Shown in pieces: positions 48,222 through 58,971 of a stretch of DNA of 64,000 nt; position 1 is the first letter of the stretch, and each line of letters starts with the position of its first letter. The position numbers and the translations under genes are program-made. The notes beneath the pieces are model-generated. The model was not told the DNA's origin. It did no database searches and was given only the letters and a program-made list of their open reading frames with translations. Source of the DNA: Quillaja saponaria (Eukaryota > Streptophyta > Magnoliopsida > Fabales > Quillajaceae); contig CM055608.1 of assembly GCA_029379385.1 (NCBI GenBank), positions 23,062,350 to 23,126,349 on the forward strand. The letters run 5' to 3'.

Positions 48222-48230
48222 TATTTTTAT

Positions 48231-49129
48231 ACATTAACCTTCATATTCATTTATTAAATGAACTCAACAAACACATAGGCATGTATTAATCTTAATTGGA
48301 ATAAAAAAAATTTACTAGCTTAATTAATTTGAATGATTAACAATTTATACTTCTACACATAAACCTTTTTATTCATTTTTTAAATTAATTCAATAAAATA
48401 TAGACATGCATTAAATTTTAATTAAAATAAACTTATAAAGTTTAAATTTTTAAATAATTTTCTTTATATTTCTACACATAAACTTTTGATTTGGAACCCA
48501 GAAGAAACAATAAAGGGGAAAAATAAAAAACGAAAAAGAAAAACAAATCTTATAAAATTTTATATTATAACTTGATATATTAGACCCGTTATTAAAACTC
48601 AATATAAATTTAATTATTTAAAGTATTATATTTCTACTTTAATTACTTAAGATAGAATATATAAGTTTCTTACAACACAAAAAGATATAAAATCAATAAT
48701 ATTATTACAAATTAATTTTTTATTATAAATTTTAAAATAAAAAATAATTTAAATAAAATAAGAAATAAATCCGTACGTTACATGGAGCGGAATACAGCTA
48801 ATATATCCATTAAAAAAATTAATTGACAATTTATAACATGCACATACATTGTAGTATAGCATCTATTTTGCAATTGACAATTTTGTAAATTTGTTTTTTC
48901 CGTTCCCCAAGATTACAATAATAAAAACTTTATACCATTTTCTAATTCTTTTATTTTTTCAAGATTCCCATCTTCCACTGTTTGCCATAGTCCTAATATT
49001 ACTCAACCAATTAGAGCCAAAAAGTTTCCTTTCTTAAGTTTTCAATTATATCTTATATGGGCATCAATTATCTCTCACTATATGTATACCACTAACACAC
49101 CACAATCTCAACCCAGCTTCCATTTGTGA
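48231..49129. other. Upstream flank of the CCX gene
   Basis: Very AT-rich. The last about 150 bases (CAATTATATCTTATATGGGC at about 49,042 and the CA-rich leader ACCACTAACACACCAC) form the presumed core promoter and 5' leader of the CCX gene. No other gene is visible. Confidence 0.4.
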
Positions 49130-50945
49130 ATGGCAGGCTTAACCTCCATATCTCAATCCAAGAAACTCTCTCTTGTCCGTAACATCTCCTTCCTCAGCCT
49201 CATTTCTCTCTTTCTCCTAATAACCCATCTCTATCCCTCCACTAATTCAAGTTTTCCTGACCAGTCCTCCAATGGTCTCCCCACTCCCACCATAGACCAT
49301 CCTAGAATCCTCCAAGATATCCCTCTTGATGATTGCAGTAACCTGAACAAGTATTCTGATTACAAGTACTAAGTGCTTGTTTGTCAAATCACACGTTAGC
49401 TGCAAGCCTAATGGGTACATAAACTATCTCCAACTCTTCTATTGCAATGTTGGACAGTATCCTATACTTGGTTATTTCCTTTTAGTCCTTTGGCTTCTTA
49501 TATTGCTCTATCTCTTGGGAAACACTGCTTCAATTTACTTTTGTTCCTCCTTAGAAAGCTTGTCTAAAATCTTGAAGCTGTCTCCATCCTTAGCTGGTAT
49601 AACCCTCCTTTCACTAGGAAATGGGGCGCCTGATGTTTTTGCTAGTGTTGTTTCTTTCACGAGTACAAGCAAAAATGGAGATCTTGGTCTCAATGGAATA
49701 CTAGGTGGGGTATTTTTTGTTTCTAACTTTGTCATAGGGATTATAAGTATATTAGTTAGCCCGAATCAGATCGAAGTCGATAAGGCCACTTTCATTAGAG
49801 ATGTTATTTTCTTGATTTTCTCTCTTTGTGCACTTCTTCTCATCATCCTTATTGGTAAAATCAACTTGTGGGGTGCCAGTTGTTTTGTTTCAATCTACTT
49901 TTTCTATGTCTGTACTGTATCTGCCACACATTTGGTCTATAGAAGTGAAAGTGAGATGAAGGAGAACCAATTTTCAGTAACTCCAGCTTCAAAGAACTTA
50001 GTGCTGCATAGCCAGGAGGACTTAGCAGAGATGGGCATACCATTGTTGGGCTATGTTGATGATGAAGAATTACCAATTTTGGCCGAGAGAGTGTCCAATC
50101 TCGGTCTTGGGGATAAGGACCAAAAACAGAGGAATTTCATCAATCCTAATTCATTGAATTGCAATTGCTGGGGTAAGCTTGTTCAGATATTAGAGTTGCC
50201 TCTATACTTGCCAAGAAGACTTACTATACCTGTTATTAGTGAGGAAAGATGGTCAAAGCCTTATGCTGTTATATCTGTCACTTTAGCACCATTTTTATTG
50301 GCAGCTCTGTTTAATAGCCAGTGGGAAAACGTGGGTTCAAGAAGCAGACTAGTTACATACACGATATCGGGGTTGATTGGGATGTTTTTGGGAAATATAG
50401 CATATTTGACAACCAAGCAGTGTAGCCCACCAAGAAAGTGTTTGTGTCTTTGGCTGGCTGGAGGGTTTGTGATGAGTGTGATTTGGACATATATTAATGC
50501 TAAGGAATTGGTTTCTCTATTGGTTTCGTTTGGAAATATAATTGGGGTTAGTCCTTCAATTCTAGGACTTACTTTCCTAGCTTGGGGAAACTCACTCGGA
50601 GATTTTATAACTAATAGTGCAATGGCAATGAGTGGTGGGAAAGATGGGGCTCAGATAGCAATATCTGGCTGCTATGCAGGACCCATGTTCAATACATTGA
50701 TAGGTTTGGGCTTGCCTCTGGTTTTCACAGCATGGTCTGAGTATCCAAATTCCTATGTCATTCCTGAAGACTCTTCCTTATGTGAAACCCTGGTGTTCGT
50801 GGTGGGAGGATTGCTTTGGGCACTTGTGGTTTTGCCACAGAAGAATATGAGGCTGGATAAATCACTTGGAGTTGGATCATTGTCCATATACCTCTGCTTT
50901 TTGTTTCTTAGGATGACTAAGGCTATTGGTGTTGTAACCCTTTGA
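49130..50945 (+). CDS. CCX-type cation/calcium exchanger, intronless, one-base frameshift
   Basis: Member of the plant CCX (cation/Ca2+ exchanger, NCX-like) family in the CaCA superfamily: multi-pass membrane proteins exchanging Ca2+, Na+, K+ or Mn2+ for other cations. It starts MAGLTSISQSKKLSL with a hydrophobic signal-anchor (about residues 19-36), then DDCSNLNKYSDYK, CLFVKSHVSCKPNGYINYLQ, alpha-1 repeat SLGNGAPDVFASVVSF, a cytosolic loop with acidic residues, and alpha-2 repeat WGNSLGDFITNSAMAMSGG followed by ISGCYAGPMFNTLIGLG. It ends TKAIGVVTL. The single-exon structure is usual for CCX genes. After SDYK one extra T at about 49367 causes Y-stop; without it the frame reads SDYKTKCLFVKS and gives 604 residues. 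The two open parts are 49130-49372 and 49368-50945. An assembly error or a recent mutation would explain it. The exact paralogue (CCX1-5) is not assigned. Confidence 0.93.
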
Positions 50946-51030
50946 AACCATGCACTTTCCACAGCAATTACTTTTTGTACATATAATTAATGTTGTGATA
51001 TACATTTGTGCAAATATCCTTGTTACTTTA

Positions 51031-52372
51031 TGTTGGCCTAGTTAGACAAAGTAGAAGGGAGTTGTATAATTTGATCTTTAAAATGCGCTCTTTTTCTATT
51101 TATATATATATATTTTGAAATTAAAATAGAGTGCAAGAGAAAGAAATAAAAAATTAAAACAGAGACACGATGCTTTTATAGTAGTTCATCAGAAATCCTT
51201 GCCTAATCCACTCCTTTATTCACAACTTAGGTGTTTCGCTATCACTAATTTTTCTAATTTAGGGGAATCAGATACCCTTGACAACTGATTGTACTTCCAA
51301 TACTAGGTGCATAAAAATACTCATACGCAATTTTTGATAGCTTTTTAGATGAGTTTACAATAGTGAGGAATGATATGAAACTTTTAGGTCTTTTCTAACA
51401 CAAAGTGTTTTTGGCTAAGACAGATGAAGTATGAAAGTTTTGACTTAATAAATTTTTTATTTTTATTTTTAAATCAAGATGTTATGAATTCAGTCTCTTC
51501 TCTTTCTTCTCTTGAGCTCTCCAAACTTTATAGATCATATTGTCTTAGTAGCCATTTCTCAGTAGAAAAGACCAATTACAAAATTTAGCATGAAATAGGC
51601 AACTTGAGTCTTGATAATTTAAAAACTGCAAACGAATATCCAGTTTGGTAGAAACATAGATTGTTGTGCACATTTTACCTGCTTGCTTTTGCTCATAACT
51701 TTCATGATGATGACTCTTGTGTTAGATGCACTTTCTTCAAACCTTTGAGTTGACACATAGATGATGTTCCGCATGTACTAACATTGAGTTTTGATAAGGT
51801 GTTTATACTTCTCCAAAATTTGATTGAGTTACACTACACTAGTCTAAAAGAGATGATAAGCTATTTCGTTTAAATGAAAATGGAAAGTTTTGATATTTGA
51901 AGTTTTAATTGTAAACTCTTTCTTTCAGCAGTTCTCTTTTTTAATGAATCAATTTGCATCAATATTACATAGCTTAGCAAACAATGCACTGACTTGCCTT
52001 TAGCAGCTGAAACGAGAATCAATAGATAGTCATTTCAATCTTTAGCTTCAGCTGTTCACTTGATGACCAATTTATCCATTTCCATTCACTTTTCAATGCT
52101 TGATGTCTTTTATTGTTGTTCAGTTGAGATTCCTTTTTCAACTTTTGATGAGTTCCATTTGATATTGTTTAAAGTCTTTCGAAATAGATTTCTCGTTCTC
52201 ATAATGTTTAGTTCATTACATGTAAAATAGAAAAGTTGATGGAATCAAGCTTTAACAGTTATTTTGTGATCATTGAAATAAAGATAGGAAAATGTCCTAT
52301 TTAATAATTAATTCAAAAAACTCCTCATTTTTTATGATTATAAAATAATTAAAATATTGATGATAAGGAACA
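51031..52372 (-). repeat. 3' LTR of the second copia element
   Basis: About 1.34 kb. On the minus strand it begins TGTTCCTTATC after a purine-rich TTAAGAGGAAGG and ends CTAGGCCAACA. It aligns by eye along its length with 56960-58272 (for example GAGTGCAAG(A/G)GAAA, GACA(C/T)GATGC(T/C)TTTATAG, GTTGTGCAC(A/G)(T/C)TTT, GTTGACACATAGA(T/C)GA). The outer boundary sits 85 bp downstream of the CCX stop codon. Confidence 0.75.
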
Positions 52373-52479
52373 GTACCTTCCTCTTAATCTATGTAATCTA
52401 TGCAATCATACTAATCATTATTTTTATCATGTTCTCTTCTTTTTTTGTTATATTAAAAATATTTTAATGGAGAGAAATT

Positions 52480-55400
52480 TCAAGCAATGGAAGTAAAGTA
52501 AGATACGAACATGATATTAAAAATCAAGTATGGACATTCCTGGTTCTTGTTTGATTTTAGAAAATTGTATTTCACTAAGAAGCTTCGTGAAGATAGTTGG
52601 AAGTTGATCTTCCAATCTAACAAAGTGTAATGTAATATATTCTTTTTCAACATGATCACGACTAAATTGATGCATCTATTTGATGTGATTAGAATGTGAG
52701 TGTTGAACATGATTTTTTGTTAGATTAATAGCACTTGAATTATCACAAAAATCATAATCTTATTGTAATTAAGCCGTAGTTAATTAACTGTTGTTTCATC
52801 CATAGCAACTATGCATATCAACTCCTAGATACTACATATTCAGCTTTAGCAGTTGAAAGCACTACAAAATGTTATTTCTTACGGAATTAAGAAACAAGAT
52901 AGTGACCCAGAAATTGGCAAGTATCACTGGTACTCTTTCTGCCTAATTTACAATCTGTAAAATCGACATCATAATAGCCAATTAGATCAAAATTTTCACA
53001 TTTGGGATAGAAAATACTTTGAAATTGAGTTCCATTCTAAAATTTGAATTTTTTTAACAATTTTTAAATAAGATTCACTTGGATAACTTTGCTAGTGAGA
53101 ACATAATGAAACATTGAACATGGTATCATCAAAAAAATAAACTAGTGAGCCAGTCATTTTTTTTTTTTCTCATCTGCTGCCTTACTAAACTCATCTTTAT
53201 CAAGCCTGCTGATCTTCCAATTGACTTCTTCAAATCTAATCCAAATATTTTGAGTAATTCATTGGTATACTTGGATTGATTAAAAGAAGATTCATTTTTT
53301 CTAATTATTTTACTTGAAGCCCAAAGAAATAATTGAGTTCCCTCATCATACTCATTTCAAATTTATCCTACATAAACTTCGCAAAATCCTTGTAGAAATA
53401 TTCATTATTAGCACCAAAAATGATATCATCAACATAAATCTAAACAAGTAGCATGCTAAATCATTTGTGCTAAGTGAAAAGAGTTTGACAATTTTACGTG
53501 GATTAAAACCAGTATTCAGAAAAAATTTGTACAATCTTTTATATCAAATTCTAGAAGCTTGTTTCAAGCCATAAATAGCCTTTTCAGATTAAAACATGAT
53601 CAAGTTTGTTGAATGATTCAAAACCAATAGAGTGTTCAACATAAACCTCTTCATTTATGATGCCATTTACAAAAGCACTTTGGACATCCATTTAATGTAA
53701 AGTGAAGTTTGGAAAACATGATAATGGAAGAAAAAAATTTGTTAGCTTCTAATCTAGCAATAGGAGCAAAGGTTTCATTAAAAGCAGTACATTCTTCTTG
53801 ATTATATCTTTGGGCTACCAATATTGTTTTGTTTTTTATCACTACAATAGATTCGTCGATATTGTTTTGGAAGACCCATTTTGTGCTAATATTGACAAGA
53901 TGATCCTTTAGTCTGGGCATAATTTCTCTTAAATTGAATTAGTTTTTCTTGCATAGTTTGAATAAATGATTTATCACTTTTAGCTTATTCGTAGTTCTTT
54001 TGTTCTATCTAAGAGAGAAATTCTTCAAAAGCATATAACGATTTTAGCATTGATCTTGTTTTTACCCCTTGCAATGGATCTCCTACAACTTGATCCAGAG
54101 AATGAAGTCTGATATATTTTCAACTATTTGGAAGCGATTGAATGTCAACATTTTCATTTTCTTTTGGTTTGGTGATTGTGTAGTCAACTAAAGATAATTG
54201 AACAGTAGGAACAATTGTTAGTATTTCATCAGATGATTCAGTTGTATTCTCACGTTGATCAACACGTAGCGTTTCTAGATTAATAGTTTTTGAATTAGCA
54301 ATTGCTTTGTCAGAAATGAAGAAATTTGCATCGAATTCATCTGTTCTACTAATCAAAGGAATGTATTTGTCAAAGACAACATGAAAAGATTCTTCAAAAA
54401 TTAGAGTTTTTTTTTTTTTTTAATTGATAGTTATTGAATAACCTAGAAAAATACCTCCATCATATCTTGCATTGAATTTTTTCAGGCTGTTCTTATTGTT
54501 GTTGTGAATACAACATATGCAATGTATAGTACAAAAATATCCAATATTAGGTTTCTTACCATTCTATAACTCATATAGTGTTTTACCCAATATTGGTCTT
54601 ACCATAGTCCAATTAAGGATGTAGCATGCGATGCTGATAGTTTCAACCCAAAAGTTATGAGGAAGAGAGTTTTTGAATAACATTATTCTTGCGAAAAGCT
54701 CCATTCTTCCTCTTAACTACTTCATGTTGCTATGGTAGTTCTTGGTTATACTCGATGCAAAAATCATGAAAGTTGTTATTTTCAAATTCATTTCCTTTGT
54801 CACTTCTAATTTTTGAAATACATAAAAAGTTTCATTTTGAGCATGTTTGCAGAAAGTTTTGAACGTTTTAAAAACATCACTTTTGAGAGAAAGAAAAACT
54901 ACGCAAGTAAATCTTCAATATTCATCAATCATGACAAAAACATATTTGCTATCTCTAAGGTTAATAATTTGAGTAGGACCAAAAATATCCATATCAAGTA
55001 ATCTAGTAACCTTGAAGTAGAAATAATGTTATTACTTTTGAAAGAGATTTTGGTTTGTTTTTCAAATTGACATGCATCCTTTTCAAGATCAACATTTATT
55101 TTTGGTAAACTAGTGGCCACGCTCTTTTTATATAATTTTAAAATAGTAAGTAAGCTTGCATGACCTAATCTTTTATGCCAAATATAAGAAGAATAATTTC
55201 TGTCAATTAAGCAAATATTTTCAGACACCTTGTTCAAGTAAGCAACATAAATGTTATTTTTTCTTTGACCAATGAATTTTACCTTCTTATCATTGATACT
55301 TACCATCAAACAACAGTTTGAACTAAAGATGACTATGTGGACTATCACAGATGCTTTAATACATTTACAAGAGAAAATGTTCAATTGAATTGTTCTCGTT

Positions 55401-56885
55401 GTCAATAATGCCAATTCTTTATATTCTTCCTTTGTTGTTATCTCCAATGGTGGAAAATTCACAAATGCATGATTTTATGGTGGAGAAACTTTCCTTTTCA
55501 CTAGTTATATGTTTTGAACATTTGCTATCAATCACTCAGAAGATTTTATCTCTTTTGTTGAGACAATGAAATATCATTTAATAGTTGTTACCTAGTTTTG
55601 CTAGGGTCTTGTAAGATTAGTTTTCATTTCTAAAGGGTTTTTGTGATTTTAGGCACCTAAACTATTTTTTCTTTCCCTTTGATATTTCTTTTCTTAACTT
55701 TACAAGTTGAGATTGTGTGAACAACCTTATTACAGAAGTGGCATACTTTATTTTTTCTTAAGAATTTATACTTCATGCAAGTTAGTTGCATTATCAAGTG
55801 ATTCAACCTTCTCATTTGCTTTAGACTTCTCTGTTTTTAGTAAATAAGAATGCTTTTGATTTCTTAACTTTACTTATTTGTAAAGCAGTATTAGAATAGT
55901 GTTCAGCTAGATCATCAAAAGCATTTTGCAAATTTTCAAAATAATAGGATGAATTTACATCATCATCTTATGATCTCTACAGTGATTTGTATTTAAGTAG
56001 CTTGTGGAGGGTTCACCTGTGGCCATGAGACAGAGATTGACATCTTTATTTTTTTTAATCTAAGCTTCCCTCTTTATCATTCCAATTTGCAAACATCACT
56101 TTCATTTTCTTGCATTAAGGAATGAATTTTCTTTTTCTTGGGTATGTATACTTCATGTGTCATAATTTCTTTCCCTTTGAATGATCCACGTTAGGAATAT
56201 GTTAAATCTTTTGGCAAGAAGAACTACTTCATTCTTCTAAAGTTTTTCTTCAATTTCTTATTTTTCTTGCAACTCATTCATTAGTAAAAAACTCAACAAA
56301 TCGTCTAGAGTAAGGATATTTAGATTTTTCGCCTCCTCTATGGTTGTCTTTTTAGTTTTCCAGTTATTAGATAGATATCCTAGAATCATAACAATCATTT
56401 CTTCACTTGAGTATGTTTTTCATCCCTTAAGGGCATTGATGATATTTGTAAACCTAGAAAACATATCATAAATAGTTGCATCAAAATTGATTTCGAAACC
56501 TTTATAATCATAACAAGCATGTTTACTTTTGACTTCTTGACTTGTGTTATGCCTTCATGTGTAACATTTATTTTATGCTAAATTTCATAAGTTGATTTAC
56601 AGTCAGAACAATTATTAAATTCATTTGCATCAAGTGCATACACAAAAAGATTCATAGCTCTAAATGTTTAGTTTAGCATTAGCTATTTATTATCATCTCA
56701 TCTAGTCCTTTGTTTAGCAATAATTTTTCCTTTGGCAATTTTTACTCTAGGGAGATAACCAGTGATAATTGCATTCTAAGCGTCGAAATCTATAATTTAA
56801 GCACTAATAGTCAAAGTTTTAGTTGTTAAATAGAGGTGGTCAGGTGAGAACTAACCCTCACCAAGACTATCACTAGAGCTTGCCA
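52480..56885 (-). pseudogene. Gag-pol remnants of the second copia element
   Basis: Minus strand, from the right: gag start MASSSDSLGEG (56,884) and NAIITGYLPRVK; at about 55,170 YIWHKRLGHASLLTILKLY, the GAG-pre-integrase motif; 54,356-54,120 a Ser/Thr/Pro-rich spacer; 53,920-53,651 reverse transcriptase start with KWVFQNNIDES, LVAQRYNQEECTAFNETF and APIARLEANKF; about 53,000-52,517 RNase H end with DFCDNSSAINLTKNHVQHS and DIFT-K-LSE. Many stops and shifts. The spacing suits a TNT1/SIRE-like copia. Confidence 0.75.
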
Positions 56886-56959
56886 TAAAAATATTTCTTT
56901 ACATAGCTTTTGATAAAACAAAATTAAGAAAAATAATAGTAACATGTTATGTTATCAAA

Positions 56960-58272
56960 TGTTGACCCGGTTAGACCAATAAAAAGGTAAAGGGGGTTGG
57001 TTGAATAGTTTAATCATTAAAATGTTTTGTTTTTTAAAAACTCTTTTTCTTTTGAAATAATCAAAATAGAGTGCAAGGGAAAACATAAACCAGTAATTTT
57101 TTTTTTTTAAAAAAGTAGAGACATGATGCCTTTATAGAACATTGTTCTTTTTAACTTAGAGAATCAGCTACCCTTTACAATGGATTGAACTTTTAGGTAT
57201 CGAACACTCTATTATGTTCCACAAAACCAACAAGCTATCTAACTTATCTTTTCCTCACAAGAAAGAACAGAATACTGAGAGTGCAAATGTACCCAATCAT
57301 GTTAGATAAGTTTACAATATATCAAAATAATAAATTTTTTAGGTCTTTTCTAACACTATGTGTCTTGGCTGAGATTGATGAAATATGAAATTTTTGGCTC
57401 AATAGTTTTGTTTTGTTTTTTTCTTTATTTTTTTTTTAACTTTAAAATCAATATGTTATGAATTTAGTCTATTCTCTTTCTTCTCTTAAGCTTTATTCAT
57501 CATACTGTCTGAGTAGCATTTTCTCAATATAAAGAACCCATTGGAAAGATTTAGCTTGAAGTAGGCATCTTAAACCTTGTTCATTTAATAATTGTAGACA
57601 AATATCTAGTTTGGTATAAACATGAATTGTTGTGCACGCTTTGTCTGCTTGCTTTTGATCATAACTTTTATGATGATGTTTCTTGTGTAAGATGCACTTT
57701 GTTCAAACCTTTGGGTTGACACATAGACGAAGTTGTGCTGGTACAAACGTTAAATTTTGTTAAGATTTGATAATGCGTTTGTACTTCTCAAGAACTTGAC
57801 TTTGAGTAATACTACACTGGTTTGAAAGAGAAGATCAGATATTTTATTTAAGTGAAACGAAAAATTATGATATATGAAACTTTAGTTGCAAATTTTTTGG
57901 TTTCGGTGATTATCTATTTTAATGAAATGATGTGCATCATCATTAAATAGCATTGCAGACAACATATTGACTTGCTCTTAGTAGCTTGATTGAGAATCAA
58001 CAGATACTCATTTCAGTCTTGAGCCTTAGATGTTTACTTGATGATTAGCTGATTTATTTCCATTTGTGTTTAAGTGCTTATCCTTTACTACTGTTTAGTT
58101 GAGATTTCTTTTTTAGCTTTTGATGAGTTTAATTTGATTTGATTGAAAGTCTTCTTAAATAGATTTCTCATTCTCATCCAATTTAGTTCAACACTTGAAA
58201 GATAGAAAGCTGAATATAATTAAAATTCAATTGTTATTTTGATTAAGTAGTGATCATCAAAATAAAAATTTA
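56960..58272 (-). repeat. 5' LTR of the second copia element, truncated by the MULE
   Basis: Begins TGTTGACCCGGTTAG; an ATGTTATCAAA just to its left resembles a degraded primer-binding site (GATACCA form). It is traceable to GATCATCAAAATAAAAATTTA, where the MULE starts. The equivalent place in the other LTR is GATCATTGAAATAAAGATA at about 52,270, followed there by about 85-100 more LTR bases. Confidence 0.7.
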
Positions 58273-58520
58273 GGGTAAAATGTAGACTAATTCCCAAACT
58301 CATGCACGAGGTTCATTTTGTCTAAAACCACCTCCTGTAATTTGGACCAAATTGTCTTTTGACAAATTTTGTCAAACTTAATCATTTACACTCACGAGCA
58401 TAGCATGGTGTACTGTTAGAATAAAAAGCTGGCTGAGACACATGAACTCCCAAATCCCTAATTTTTTTTCCCCCAAATCTTTAAATCCTAAAATTTCTAA
58501 TACCCCAAATTCATCTAGCT
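58273..58520 (+). repeat. Left TIR of the MULE
   Basis: About 248 bp. Compared with the right TIR it lacks some 15-20 bases near the outer end (right: CATTTTACTCCCTTGTAGT; left: only AAAATG) and has scattered substitutions. Confidence 0.8.
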
Positions 58521-58779
58521 TCAGTCTTTTTTCACATCACTAAGAGAGCATCTTCTATAATTTAGATTCATTTGGTTGGAATTATTTAGTTAGAAGAGAA
58601 GAATCGTTGACTCAAATGGTACAAATTTCAATTTTTTTTACTGGTTTTGATTTGGGTTATGTGACCATCAAAATCATTAAACAAGTTTGTTAAAATATGA
58701 GATTTCTGAAAACCTTGTTGTGTTACTCCTTTTTGGGTTTAATTGGTGGGTAATGTGTATTATATTTGTCAAAATTACT

Positions 58780-58935
58780 TAGTGGGCTTTGTTAGTGGAT
58801 ATTATATATGTTATTATGGTGAATTTTGAATTGGTGGGTTTTGTAATGGGTAATGTATGTGTTATTATGTTGAAATTTGAAGTGGTGGGTTTTATTAATG
58901 GTTAATGTATGTGTTATTATGTTGAAATTTAAAAT
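58780..58935. repeat. Three-unit 51-bp tandem repeat in the MULE leader
   Basis: AGTGGGCTTT (58781), GGTGGGTTTT (58832) and GGTGGGTTTT (58883) are spaced 51 bases. Each is followed by a TTAT TATG(G/T)TGAA-type segment. It lies just upstream of the transposase start. Confidence 0.6.
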
Positions 58936-58971
58936 GGGTAATATAAGCTATGTTTCTTTATAGAATAGGTT

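Larger units (their letters stand above)
51031..58272 (-). mobile_element. Second Ty1/copia retrotransposon, 5' LTR interrupted by the MULE
   Basis: Left LTR 51031-52372 (TGTTGGCCTAG...GGAACA) and right LTR from 56960 (TGTTGACCCGG...) to 58272, where the MULE begins. On the minus strand LTRs have TGTT..AACA ends. A gag start (MASSSDSLGEG at about 56,884) lies just inside the right LTR; pol remnants follow in copia order. The right LTR lacks its last about 80-100 bases, expected beyond the MULE and outside this window. Coding parts are heavily broken, so the element is old. Confidence 0.82.
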
